NCBI RefSeq assembly: GCF_042681025.1
Contig: NZ_JBHUER010000010.1
Location: 310,001 to 374,000, forward strand
DNA length: 64,000 bases
Direction: 5' to 3'
DNA from: Methylopila henanensis
GTDB taxonomy: Bacteria; Pseudomonadota; Alphaproteobacteria; Rhizobiales; Methylopilaceae
Below are positions 50,276-58,963 of the stretch, piece by piece. The notes under the pieces were generated by a model. That model was not told the origin of the DNA, searched no databases, and was given only the letters and a program-made list of their open reading frames with translations. Both the position numbers and the translations under genes were made by a program. Numbering within the stretch: the stretch's first letter is position 1; every line of letters starts with the position of its first letter.

Positions 50276-52819
50276 TCAGGCTCGCGCGTCGATCGCCTGC
50301 TCGAGGCCCCGGATCAGGGCCTGCACGTCGTAGGGCTTGCGGACGATCGGAACGCCCGAGAAAGCCTCGGGGATCATCGAGCGGTCGCCGTAACCGGTGG
50401 CGAAGACGAACGGGATGTCGCGCCGGACCAGCTCCTCGGCCACGGCGATCGACGTGCCGTCGCCCAGATTGACGTCGAGCACGGCGGCGTCCGGCGCATA
50501 CTGCATGAGGTGGCGCAGCGCCTCGGCCGCCGAACCGCTGGTCGAGACGTTCGTCATGCCGCTGGCCGCGAGCATCGCTTCGACGTCCATCGCGATCAGC
50601 ATCTGGTCCTCGACCAGCAGCAGGCGCATGTCGGCGAGCGGCGCGGCCCGCTGCGGCTCCGCGAACGGTTCGGCGATGTCCGCGCCGCGAACGCGGGAGT
50701 CCACCAGCGCGACATGCTTCGCGGGGATCAGGAGCCGCGCCACGACGCCGCTCGGCGGATACTCGACGGCGCTCTCCCCGCCGAGATCGTAAGGAATGCT
50801 GCGGTCAACCAGAACGGTGCCGAAGCCCTGCCGCCGCGGCGGCGACACCGGCGGCCCCCCGCTCTCGCGCCACAGAATTTCGCAGTCGCCGGCGGAGGTC
50901 CCGCTCCATGACACGTCCAGCCGCCCGCCGCGCCCGGACAGCGCGCCGTACTTCGCCGCGTTGGTCGACAGCTCGTGCAGCACCAGCGCAATCACCGAGA
51001 ACGCCCGCGCGTCCAGCCAGAACTCAGGGCCGCTTGTCTCCACCGTCGAGCCCGGATCGCGATAGGGCGTCAGCTCCGCCGCGACCAGATCGGTCAACCG
51101 GCCGCCGCCGTCTCCGCGCACGATCTGATCGTGCGCATAGGCGAGCGCCTGGATCCGGCCCTTGAGCGAGGCGACGTAGTCCGCGATCGAACGGCCGTCT
51201 TGGGCGGGATGGCCGACAAGCGACTTGATGATCGCCAGGATGTTCTTGACGCGGTGGTTCAGCTCCTCGTTCAGCATGCGCTGGCGCAGATCCGCCTTGC
51301 TGCGCTCGTCGGCGAGCAGCTCGTTGTGCCGGAGAGCGATCTCGACCAGCGCGCTGCGGGCGGCCTCCGCGATCTCGCGGTCGTCGTCGGACCACGGCCG
51401 CGACTGGCCCCGGACGGTCTCCTTCCAGATCGCGAAGCTCTTGCGCGGCGTAAGGCGGTCGCCGAGAGGGCCCGTGCCGTAGACCTTCTCCGGATTGCCG
51501 GCCCAGTCGAGCGTCTGCACGATCTCCTTGCGGAAGAAGAACAGATAGTCGCGCGGGCGCTGGGAGAGCGGCACGGCCAGCATGCCGACGACCGAAGGAC
51601 AGACCTCCTCCGCCTGCGGCAGCAACTGCCCGAGGGCGTGGGTGGCGAAGACCCGCCCCTCGGCGACCCCGCCGACGAACTGCGCGAGCTGCGGGGCGAA
51701 GGTCGCGGGCGGAGCCGCGCCGATCGACAGCCAGGCCCCGCCGAGCCAGAGCCCGACGCCGTCGCAGGGCATGAGCTGCCGGATGTCGTCGAGGCTCTCG
51801 CGCAGCGCCTCGCCGAGATCGGCGTGGTGCGAGGCGAGGCGCAGCACGCCGTCGAGGGCCGCGCGCGCCTTGGTCGCGGCGTCGAGCTTGCCGCGTTGCT
51901 TGAGGGCTTCGAGGTGCAGCGAGAAGAACTCGCCGAACATCTCGGCCGCCGACCGCTCGGCCATCGGCAGCACGCGCGGGCTGTAGTGGTGGCAGGCGAT
52001 GAGGCCCCACAGCTCTCCGCCCACCACGACCGAGATCGACATCGAGGCCGCCACGCCCATGTTGCGGAGGTACTCGCAGTGGATCGGCGACACGCTGCGC
52101 AGATGCGCGAACGACAGGTCGAGCGGCTCGCCCGAGGCGTCGATCGCCGGCGCCAGCGGCACGCGCTCCCCCGAAGCGTCGGAGATCACGCGGATGGTGT
52201 TGCGCAGGTAGAGGGCGCGGGCCTGCTGGGGGATGTCGCTCGCCGGAAAGTACTGGCCGAAGAAGCTCTCGAGGTCCGGCCGTTTCGCTTCCGCGACCAC
52301 ACGCCCGGAGCCGTCGCGTTCGAGGTGATAGACCATGACGCGGTCGTAGCCGGTGACCGCCTTGACGAGCCGGGCCGCGTCCGGGACCAGCCGGCCCACA
52401 TCGTCCAGCCCGCGGATGCGGCCGATCAGCATCCGCGCGAGATCGAGCGGCTGCCGCGCCTCGACGCTCGCCGGCTCGAACTCGATGATCGCGCTGGCGG
52501 CATGGGCGTGGACCGCCATGTCGAACATGCGCCCGCCAACCTCGACCGCGAACGCCAGCGCCGGCCGCGACGCGTCGCTCGCGAGCGTCAGCGCGTTCCG
52601 CACGAAATGGGCCGCCGCAGCGCCGATCACATCCGCGAGCTCGCGGCCGTTGAGATCGCCGGACGCGCCCAGCATCTCCGGCGCGTTCGCCGAATGGCGC
52701 AGCACCCGGGACGCGCTGGGATTGCACACGATCATGCAGCCGTGCGGCTGGATGCTCCCGGGGGTGTGGATCGGCTCCCGGTCGCAGTTGGTCAGATCGA
52801 CCGTGGATGCGGCGGGCAT
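50276..52819 (-). CDS. Bacteriophytochrome HWE-histidine kinase with C-terminal receiver
   Basis: An 847-residue red/far-red photoreceptor kinase. The biliverdin-binding Cys is at residue 12 (DLTNCDREPIHTPGSIQPHG). PAS, GAF (FPASDIPQQARALYLRN, SPIHCEYLRNMGV) and PHY domains follow. The kinase is of the HWE type, with the phospho-His at about 522 (ELNHRVKNILAIIKSL), the N-box VLHELSTNAAKYGALS and WRE in CEILWRESGG. A receiver domain begins at about residue 726 (LLLVEDQMLIAMDVEAML, VLDVNLGDGTS). ATG at 52819 is chosen because Cys12 then has family spacing; a longer frame exists. Light-dependent signalling, output unknown. Confidence 0.93.
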   Translation of the reverse strand: MPAASTVDLTNCDREPIHTPGSIQPHGCMIVCNPSASRVLRHSANAPEMLGASGDLNGRELADVIGAAAAHFVRNALTLASDASRPALAFAVEVGGRMFDMAVHAHAASAIIEFEPASVEARQPLDLARMLIGRIRGLDDVGRLVPDAARLVKAVTGYDRVMVYHLERDGSGRVVAEAKRPDLESFFGQYFPASDIPQQARALYLRNTIRVISDASGERVPLAPAIDASGEPLDLSFAHLRSVSPIHCEYLRNMGVAASMSISVVVGGELWGLIACHHYSPRVLPMAERSAAEMFGEFFSLHLEALKQRGKLDAATKARAALDGVLRLASHHADLGEALRESLDDIRQLMPCDGVGLWLGGAWLSIGAAPPATFAPQLAQFVGGVAEGRVFATHALGQLLPQAEEVCPSVVGMLAVPLSQRPRDYLFFFRKEIVQTLDWAGNPEKVYGTGPLGDRLTPRKSFAIWKETVRGQSRPWSDDDREIAEAARSALVEIALRHNELLADERSKADLRQRMLNEELNHRVKNILAIIKSLVGHPAQDGRSIADYVASLKGRIQALAYAHDQIVRGDGGGRLTDLVAAELTPYRDPGSTVETSGPEFWLDARAFSVIALVLHELSTNAAKYGALSGRGGRLDVSWSGTSAGDCEILWRESGGPPVSPPRRQGFGTVLVDRSIPYDLGGESAVEYPPSGVVARLLIPAKHVALVDSRVRGADIAEPFAEPQRAAPLADMRLLLVEDQMLIAMDVEAMLAASGMTNVSTSGSAAEALRHLMQYAPDAAVLDVNLGDGTSIAVAEELVRRDIPFVFATGYGDRSMIPEAFSGVPIVRKPYDVQALIRGLEQAIDARA

Positions 52820-53140
52820 CCGATCTCCTTCTCGATTGCTCGCCGCCCCCGCGACGCCCGAACGCGACCAGACCGCGCAACTAGGCTCCCGGGGTATATA
52901 GTTCCGTTTCCCTCCGGGAAAGGGCGCCCGGTTGCATCGGCGCCGCCTGGGAATCCAGCGGCTGAAACGTCCCGGGTTCATTGTTGCAGGCGGATTAACC
53001 GGAATTCACCCGTCGCCGGGCGGGCGTTAACCGTGACATTAACGATTTGATAACCGGCCGCGGGTCCATTAACCCCTCAGTAAGGACGCTGGCTGCTCGC
53101 GGGCGGCGTCCGGGAAGCTGAAGGGGGAACGCCAGCCGCC
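52820..53140. other. Divergent intergenic region with clustered TTAA motifs
   Basis: 321 non-coding bases lie between the bacteriophytochrome and a cell-wall hydrolase gene. Several TTAA tetramers (GGATTAACC, GTTAACC, CATTAACG, CATTAACC) lie between about 52990 and 53080, including TTAA-N8-TTAA. They resemble but do not match the TTAA-N7-TTAA CtrA consensus. No gene is seen in it. Confidence 0.5.
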
Positions 53141-53929
53141 ATGACGAAGTCCTTCGTCCGTGTCGTCGCGTCCGCGACCGTCGCTCTCGCCGCCGCAGCC
53201 TGCGCGCAGGCGCCGAAGCCCGCCGCCATCGTCAAGGTCAGCTACTCGGCGCAAGACCGCGACTGCCTCGCCCGGGCGATGTATTTCGAGTCCCACCGGG
53301 GCAGCGACGAGGGCATGCGCGCCGTCGGCACGGTGGTGGCGAACCGTGTGAAATCAGGCTCTTACGGCTCCACGGTGTGCGACGTGGTAGCCCAGAAAGG
53401 CCAGTTCGCGCCCGGCGTGATGACGAAGGCCATGGACGACAGCGGCGCCGAGCGCGCCCGCCGCGTGGCCGACGAGGTGCTGCAGGGCAAGCGCCATCCG
53501 GGCGTTCGGAACGCGATGTTCTTCCACACCGCCGGCCTGCGCTTCCCCTACCCCAACATGCATTACGTGCTGCTCGCCGGGGGCAACGCCTTCTACGAGA
53601 AGCGCAGCGTCGAGACCCAGGCGGACCTGCGCGAGAACGCCCGCTCCCGGGCGCTCGCGCTCGCCTTCGCCAAGACCGACCCGACCGCCGAAGCCAAACC
53701 GATCGTCGTGGCGTCCCTCTCCCCGCGCGAGGCTCCGCAGCCGCAGGAGCAGCGGGCGCCTCAGGCGCAGACCCCTGAGACGCCGGCGACCGTCGCCGTG
53801 ACGACCACCGAGACGCCGTCCGCGCCGCCCGCTTTCGCGCCGATCCCCTTGCCGCCTCAGGCTTTTCCGACGCTCGCGGCGGAGCATCCGACGCAGCCGG
53901 CCCTGGCGCTGACGGCCGAAACGCGCTGA
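53141..53929 (+). CDS. SleB-type cell-wall hydrolase lipoprotein
   Basis: A 262-residue protein with a lipoprotein-type signal (VASATVALAAAACAQAP). The cell-wall hydrolase-2 domain (about 35-165) has DCLARAMYFESHRGSDEGMRAVGTVVANRV, VVAQKGQFAPGV and NAMFFHTAGLRFPYPNMHYV, including the catalytic Glu region YFES. The C-terminal 90 residues are Pro/Thr/Ala-rich and probably disordered. It should cut peptidoglycan in the periplasm. The neighbouring TTAA cluster may be cell-cycle regulation, unproved. Confidence 0.9.
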   Translation: MTKSFVRVVASATVALAAAACAQAPKPAAIVKVSYSAQDRDCLARAMYFESHRGSDEGMRAVGTVVANRVKSGSYGSTVCDVVAQKGQFAPGVMTKAMDDSGAERARRVADEVLQGKRHPGVRNAMFFHTAGLRFPYPNMHYVLLAGGNAFYEKRSVETQADLRENARSRALALAFAKTDPTAEAKPIVVASLSPREAPQPQEQRAPQAQTPETPATVAVTTTETPSAPPAFAPIPLPPQAFPTLAAEHPTQPALALTAETR

Positions 53930-53962
53930 CGCCAAAACTTTTCGCCTGAGCAGCGCAGGCGC

Positions 53963-53989
53963 TGTCGGCCCGGGGCATACTCGTCCGTC
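53963..53989 (+). promoter_or_regulatory. Candidate ECF42-type promoter
   Basis: TGTCGG at 53963-53968 is followed by CGTC at 53982-53985 and again at 53986-53989. ECF42 factors are reported to use TGTCGA-like -35 and CGTC-like -10 elements; the spacing to the second CGTC (17) is the more usual. It lies 26 bases before the YCII gene, so autoregulation of the pair is plausible. Confidence 0.35.
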
Positions 53990-54014
53990 CTTGTGACGAA
54001 ACGGGACCGCTCCG

Positions 54015-54386
54015 ATGCTCTACGCGCTGCTCTGCTACCACTACGAGGACGTCGTCACCTCCTGGACCAAGGAGGAGGACGACGCCTGCATGGCCCGGCT
54101 CGATGTCGTGCACGAGAAGATCGCCCGCCAGGGCAAGCTCGGACCCGCCGCCCGGCTGATGCCGACCACCGCGGCGACCACGCTGCGCAAGGACAGCGAT
54201 CCTCCGCTCGTCATCGACGGGCCGTTCGCGGAAACAAAGGAGCAGCTGCTCGGCTTCTACGTGGTCGATTGCGCCTCGCTCGACGAAGCGCTTGAGATCG
54301 CGCGCGATCTCGGCCGCGCCAACCCCGGCGGCTCGTACGAGATCAGGCCCGTCTCGCTCTTCAAGCCCGGCGCGCTCCCGACATGA
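54015..54386 (+). CDS. YCII/DGPF-domain protein
   Basis: A 123-residue YCII-fold protein with the name-giving DGPF in VIDGPFAETKEQLLGFYVVD and RPVSLFKPGALP. Genes of this family are the standard partners of ECF42 sigma factors. Its stop overlaps the sigma ATG by four bases (ATGA), so they are translationally coupled. Biochemical role is not settled. Confidence 0.92.
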   Translation: MLYALLCYHYEDVVTSWTKEEDDACMARLDVVHEKIARQGKLGPAARLMPTTAATTLRKDSDPPLVIDGPFAETKEQLLGFYVVDCASLDEALEIARDLGRANPGGSYEIRPVSLFKPGALPT

Positions 54387-55639
54387 CGACCGACCTCGCC
54401 TGGATCGACAAGGCGCTGATCGCGGCGCGCCCGCAGGCGGTCGCGGCGCTGCTGCGCTACTTCCGGGACCTGGAGCTCGCGGAAGAGGCCTTTCAGGAGG
54501 CCTGCCTCAAGGCGCTCGCCGCCTGGCCCCGCAACGGCCCGCCGCGCGATCCGGCGGCCTGGCTCATCTTCGTCGGCCGCAACGCCGCGCTCGACGCCAA
54601 GCGACGCGACCGCCGCCTCGCCGCCCTGCCCGACGAAGACGCGATCTCCGATCTCGACGACGTCGAAGGCGATCTGGTCGAACGGCTCGATCAGGCCGAT
54701 TACCGGGACGACATCCTCCGGCTTCTGTTCGTCTGCTGTCATCCCGATCTGCCGTCGACGCAACAGATCGCGCTCGCGCTTCGGGTCGTGTCGGGCCTCG
54801 CCGTGCGCCAGATCGCCCGGGCCTTCCTTGTCAGCGAAAGCGCCATGGAGCAGCGCATCACCCGCGCAAAAGCCCGCGTGGCGAAAGCCGGGACTCCGTT
54901 CGAGACGCCGTCCGCGATCGAGCGCGCGGAGCGGCTCACGACCGTCTCCGCCATGATCTATCTCGTCTTCAACGAGGGATACTCGGCCGGCGAAGCGACG
55001 AACGAGGCCCGCTCCGCGCTCTGCGCCGAGGCGATCCGGCTCGGGCGCCTGCTGATGAAGCTGTTTCCCGCCGAACCCGAGCTGATGGGGCTCTCGGCGC
55101 TGATGCTGCTGCAGCATTCCCGCGCGGCCGCGCGGTTCGACGCCCAAGGCGGCGTCGTGCTGCTGGAGGAGCAGGACCGCGCCTTGTGGGACCGGCGCAT
55201 GATCGCCGAAGGCCTCGCCTTGATCGACAAGGCGATGCGGCGTCGGGCGCCCGGCCCCTATCAGATCCAGTCCGCGATCGCCGCGCTCCACGCCCAGGCC
55301 GCGTCCGCCTCGGACACCGACTGGCGCGGAATCGACCAGCTCTACGCCACGCTCGAACGGATGCAGCCCTCGCCTGTCGTCACGCTGAACCGCGCCGTCG
55401 CGGCCGCCAAGCTCGACGGCCCCGAAGCGGGCCTCGCGCTGATCGAGCCGCTTGCAGAAAAACTCTCAGGCTACTTCTACTATTTCGGCGTGCGCGGCGT
55501 TTTCCTGAAGCAGGCCAATCGTTTCGCCGAAGCCCGCGTGGCCTTCGACCGCGCGATCGCGCTCGCGAATTCGCCCGCCGAAGCCGCCCATATCCGGATG
55601 CATCTCGATCAGCTGACGTCCGAAACAGCGCCTCAGTAG
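54383..55639 (+). CDS. ECF42-type RNA polymerase sigma factor with C-terminal TPR-like extension
   Basis: A 418-residue sigma factor. Sigma regions 2 and 4 occupy about residues 1-175 (LAEEAFQEACLKALAAWPRNGPPRDPAAWL, LRVVSGLAVRQIARAFLVSESAMEQRITRAKARV). A long helical C-terminal domain follows with the conserved NEGYSAGEATNEARSALCAEAIRLGRLL and a TPR-like end (FDRAIALANSPAEAAHIRMHL). That extension replaces a separate anti-sigma in ECF42 systems. It overlaps the YCII gene upstream and converges with gshA (stops overlap by seven bases). Confidence 0.93.
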   Translation: MTTDLAWIDKALIAARPQAVAALLRYFRDLELAEEAFQEACLKALAAWPRNGPPRDPAAWLIFVGRNAALDAKRRDRRLAALPDEDAISDLDDVEGDLVERLDQADYRDDILRLLFVCCHPDLPSTQQIALALRVVSGLAVRQIARAFLVSESAMEQRITRAKARVAKAGTPFETPSAIERAERLTTVSAMIYLVFNEGYSAGEATNEARSALCAEAIRLGRLLMKLFPAEPELMGLSALMLLQHSRAAARFDAQGGVVLLEEQDRALWDRRMIAEGLALIDKAMRRRAPGPYQIQSAIAALHAQAASASDTDWRGIDQLYATLERMQPSPVVTLNRAVAAAKLDGPEAGLALIEPLAEKLSGYFYYFGVRGVFLKQANRFAEARVAFDRAIALANSPAEAAHIRMHLDQLTSETAPQ

Positions 55640-57003
55640 GCGAACTCGCTGAAGGCCGGATCGACGCTTTCCTCCCACGGGCCGCCGTACTTCGCGAGCA
55701 GCTGATCGGCGAGCGTCGCCTTCTGCTCGACCACGCGATGCAGCGGCGCGAGATGGATACGCTCGTCCTCGCCGTAGAGATTGGGCCGCGCGCGGCGGGC
55801 GAGGCCGTCGTCGGCGAGCGCCAGCACGTCACGGGCCACTTCGAGCACCGACCGGTTGCGGATGCGGGCGGACAGGCCCTCGCGGGGGACGTCGTCGCGA
55901 AGCTTCTGGCGCTCGTCGGCGGTCCAGTGCTTCACGATCTCCCATGCGGCGTCGAGGCTTGCGTCGTCGTAGAGAACGCCGACCCAGAACGACGGCAGCG
56001 CGCAGATGCGTCCCGTCGGTCCGGAGTCCGCGCCGCGCATCTCGAGGTAGCGCTTCAGCCGCACCTCGGGGAAAATCGTGCTGAGGTGGTTCGCCCAGTC
56101 CGCGACGGTCGCGCGCTCGCCCGGAAGCTGCGGCAGCCGGCCCGCCAGCAGGTCGCGGAACGACGCGCCCGCCACGTCGTGGTAATGGTCGCCGCGTTTC
56201 ACGAAATACATCGGCACATCAAGCGCATAGTCGACATAGCGCTCAAAGCCCATGCCGTCGTCGAACGCCCAGGGCAGCATGCCGGCGCGGGCGTTGTCGG
56301 TGTCGCGCCAGATCTCGGAGCGCGCAGACAGGAAACCGTTCGGCCGCCCTTCCGTGAACGGGGAGTTGGCGAACAGCGCGGTCGCGATCGGCTGCAGGGC
56401 CAAGCTCACCCGCAGCTTGCGGACCATGTCGGCCTCGCTGGAGAAGTCCAGGTTCACCTGCACCGTGGAGGTCCGGTACATCATGTCGAGGCCGCGCGAG
56501 CCGACCTTCGGCATGTAGCGGGTCATGATGCCGTAGCGGCCCTTGGGCATCACCGGCGTCTCCGCCAGCGTCCATTTCGGGCTCATGCCGAGCCCAAGGA
56601 AGCCGAGGCCGAGCGGCTCGGCCACCTGCCGCACCTGAGCGAGGTGGGCGTGCAGCTCGGAGCAGGTCTGGTGGATCGTCTCGAGCGGCGCGCCGGAGAG
56701 CTCGAACTGGCCGCCGGGCTCCAGGCTGATGGCGCCGCCGCCGGTCACGTCGAACAGGCCGATGATGCGGCCGGCCTCCATGATCGGCTCCCAGCCGAGC
56801 AGCATCTGCATCCCTTCGAGCAGGGCGCGGATGCCGTTCGGCCCTTCATAGGCGACCGGCGACAGGTCGGCCCGGCGGAACGGGAACTTCTCGTGCTCGG
56901 TCCCGATACGGAAGCTTTCGACCGGCTTGCAGCCGACCTCGAACCAGGAGACCAGCTCCTCGCGCGAGGTGATGAAGGTGGGATCGAGTTGGTCGCGGGC
57001 CAT
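55633..57003 (-). CDS. gshA: Glutamate-cysteine ligase (plant/alphaproteobacterial type)
   Basis: Makes gamma-glutamylcysteine, the first step of glutathione synthesis. The 456-residue protein has ESFRIGTEHEKFPFRRADLSPV, GGAISLEPGGQFELSGAP, LGLGMSPKWTLAETPVMPKGRY, TSTVQVNLDFSSEADMVRKLRV and YLEMRGADSGPTGRI. All are features of the plant-like GshA typical of Rhizobiales. ATG at 57003. Near rsmE, with two L,D-transpeptidase genes between them. Confidence 0.95.
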   Translation of the reverse strand: MARDQLDPTFITSREELVSWFEVGCKPVESFRIGTEHEKFPFRRADLSPVAYEGPNGIRALLEGMQMLLGWEPIMEAGRIIGLFDVTGGGAISLEPGGQFELSGAPLETIHQTCSELHAHLAQVRQVAEPLGLGFLGLGMSPKWTLAETPVMPKGRYGIMTRYMPKVGSRGLDMMYRTSTVQVNLDFSSEADMVRKLRVSLALQPIATALFANSPFTEGRPNGFLSARSEIWRDTDNARAGMLPWAFDDGMGFERYVDYALDVPMYFVKRGDHYHDVAGASFRDLLAGRLPQLPGERATVADWANHLSTIFPEVRLKRYLEMRGADSGPTGRICALPSFWVGVLYDDASLDAAWEIVKHWTADERQKLRDDVPREGLSARIRNRSVLEVARDVLALADDGLARRARPNLYGEDERIHLAPLHRVVEQKATLADQLLAKYGGPWEESVDPAFSEFAY

Positions 57004-57081
57004 GACGGCTCCTGATCAGGCGAAGCCGCAGACAGTTAGGCGGTCGGATCGCAGGCGTAAAGCCGGTCCGCGCGCCGAACG

Positions 57082-57786
57082 TCAGGTCACGCCGAGGGTG
57101 CGGCTCGCGGGCAGCACCACGACCTGCGCTCCGGTCGAGACGCGTTCGTAGAGGTCGATGATGTCGTGGTTCAGCATGCGGACGCAGCCGGACGACATGG
57201 CGCGGCCGATCGAGCGCGGCGCGTTGGTGCCGTGGATGCGGTACATCGTGTCGCGTCCGCCCTGGTAGAGGTAGAGAGCGCGCGCGCCGAGCGGATTGTC
57301 GAGCCCGCCGGGCATGCCGCCGGCCCATTTCGCGTTCAGCGCGGGATCGCGCGAGATCATGTCGCGGGTGGGCGTCCAGGTCGGCCACTCGGCCTTGCGC
57401 TGGATGGTGGCGCGGCCGCTCCACTCCATGCCCTGCTTGCCGACGCCCACGCCGTAGCGCATGGCGCGGCCGCCGCCGAGCACGAGGTAGAGCAGGCGTG
57501 CGTCGGGATCGACGACGATGGTGCCGGCTTTCTCGCCGGTCGGATCCGTCATGCTGCGACGGAGCACGGCGGGGTGCAGGTTGCGCCAGTTGATGCCCGG
57601 CAGAGGGAACTTCTCGTCGGGCCGCGGCCCGTAGATGTCGTCGTAATTCGCGCCGTCGGGATCGATGAACGCCCTGACGTCGCGGAGCGAACCGCCGGCG
57701 CAGGCCGCGAGGCCTAGCGGCAGCAGCGAGACGAGCGCGCGCCGGGTGAGCTGGCGGGAGGCGGCGGGAGCGTCGTGACGCGACAT
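57082..57786 (-). CDS. L,D-transpeptidase lipoprotein, copy 1
   Basis: A 234-residue YkuD-domain protein. The N-terminus has a twin-arginine-like RRALVSLLPLGLAAC ending in a lipobox. The catalytic motif is IHGTNAPRSIGRAMSSGCVRMLNHD. Such enzymes form 3-3 peptidoglycan cross-links or attach envelope proteins. A close paralogue lies immediately upstream (125-base gap); the two share long identical stretches around the active site. Confidence 0.92.
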   Translation of the reverse strand: MSRHDAPAASRQLTRRALVSLLPLGLAACAGGSLRDVRAFIDPDGANYDDIYGPRPDEKFPLPGINWRNLHPAVLRRSMTDPTGEKAGTIVVDPDARLLYLVLGGGRAMRYGVGVGKQGMEWSGRATIQRKAEWPTWTPTRDMISRDPALNAKWAGGMPGGLDNPLGARALYLYQGGRDTMYRIHGTNAPRSIGRAMSSGCVRMLNHDIIDLYERVSTGAQVVVLPASRTLGVT

Positions 57787-57910
57787 GGGCGGGCCGTCCG
57801 TTCGTGTATGCGCAATGATCGACGGCCGCCGAGGCGGCCGTCCGGGTTTCGTCAGATGAAAAGGCGGAAGGGCGCGGCGCGCGCCGTCGAGGGCTGCGCG
57901 CCGGCCGGAA

Positions 57911-58651
57911 TCACGCGCGGACGACCACGCGGGTGCCGAGCGGCACGCGGCTGTACAGGTCGATGACGTCCTGGTTCAGCATGCGGATGCAGCCGGACGA
58001 GACGGCCTTGCCGATCGAATAGGGCTCGATGGTGCCATGGATGCGGAACAGCGTGTCCTTGTCGCCCTGCCACAGCGCCATGGAGCGGGCGCCGAGCGGG
58101 TTGCCGGGGCCGCCGGGCATGCCGTTGGCGTAGGGACGGGCGTGCGGGTCGCGCGCCACCATCTCCGCCGGCGGGTGCCAGTCCGGCCATTCGAGCTTGC
58201 GGCGGATGTAGGCTTCGCCGTTCCAGGCGAAGCCCTGGCGGCCGACGCCGACGCCGTAGCGGATCGCCGTGCCGTCGTCCTGGACGAGGTAGAGGTGCCG
58301 CTCGCGCGGGTCGATCACGATTGTCCCGGCCGGCTCGCCGGTGGTGTTCGGAACCGTCTGCTTGAGGAACTTCGGGTCGATTCTCTGGAGGTTGACCGCC
58401 TTGATCGGGTACGGCTCGTCGGCGCCGACGGCGCCGTAGCGGCCCTCGTCGGACAGGCCCGAGCCGAAGGACGGCGCCGGCGTCAGCACGGGCGTCACCG
58501 TGACCGGAGCCGCCGCGTAGGGCATCGGGCTCGCCGTCGGCAGCGCCCGCGACTGCGAGCAGGCGGCCAGAGCGAGCGGCAGCGCCGCGAGAATCAACCG
58601 GCGCGACCAGAGCGCGGCCGAGGCGGCCGGAGCGTTCGAAACTGATGACAT
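57911..58651 (-). CDS. L,D-transpeptidase lipoprotein, copy 2
   Basis: A 246-residue YkuD protein paralogous to the next gene. The signal is RRLILAALPLALAAC, then a Pro/Thr-rich linker and the catalytic IHGTIEPYSIGKAVSSGCIRMLNQDVIDLYSR. The shared IVIDPRERHLYLV-YGVGVGRQGFAWNGEAYIRRK block and HARPYANGMPGGPGNPLGARS show tandem duplication. Start ATG at 58651 is preferred; alternative ATG at 58669 adds six residues. Confidence 0.9.
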   Translation of the reverse strand: MSSVSNAPAASAALWSRRLILAALPLALAACSQSRALPTASPMPYAAAPVTVTPVLTPAPSFGSGLSDEGRYGAVGADEPYPIKAVNLQRIDPKFLKQTVPNTTGEPAGTIVIDPRERHLYLVQDDGTAIRYGVGVGRQGFAWNGEAYIRRKLEWPDWHPPAEMVARDPHARPYANGMPGGPGNPLGARSMALWQGDKDTLFRIHGTIEPYSIGKAVSSGCIRMLNQDVIDLYSRVPLGTRVVVRA

Positions 58652-58963
58652 GGGAGGTATTCTTCGCATGACCCGCACATGCCGCCACGACCCGGCGGCT
58701 TCCTTAACGGCTATACGCCTCTCGACGTTCCGGCGGCATGCCAAGATCGCGAGCCGGCGGTCGATCCCGCCGCTGTGCGCTATTTCGGCAACTCCGCCGC
58801 GACGCGAACCACGCAATTCGAGGTTAATCGACCTGCAACCTCGGGTTAACAATCGCCCGAACAGGGTTAACAACGGGTTGACGACGCGGCCGCCGTTAAC
58901 CCGGCGACGCGGGGCGAATTAACCTCGGCTGCGCTGGGCGGGTTAACCCGTCGCAGTCTGTGT
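58652..58963. other. Intergenic region with clustered GTTAAC motifs
   Basis: 312 non-coding bases lie between rsmE and the second L,D-transpeptidase gene. Between 58820 and 58950 there are at least six TTAA tetramers (GGTTAATC, GGTTAACA twice, CGTTAACC, AATTAACC, GGTTAACC), plus TTAA-N7-TTGA. They are striking in such GC-rich DNA. No gene is seen in the rest. Confidence 0.5.
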
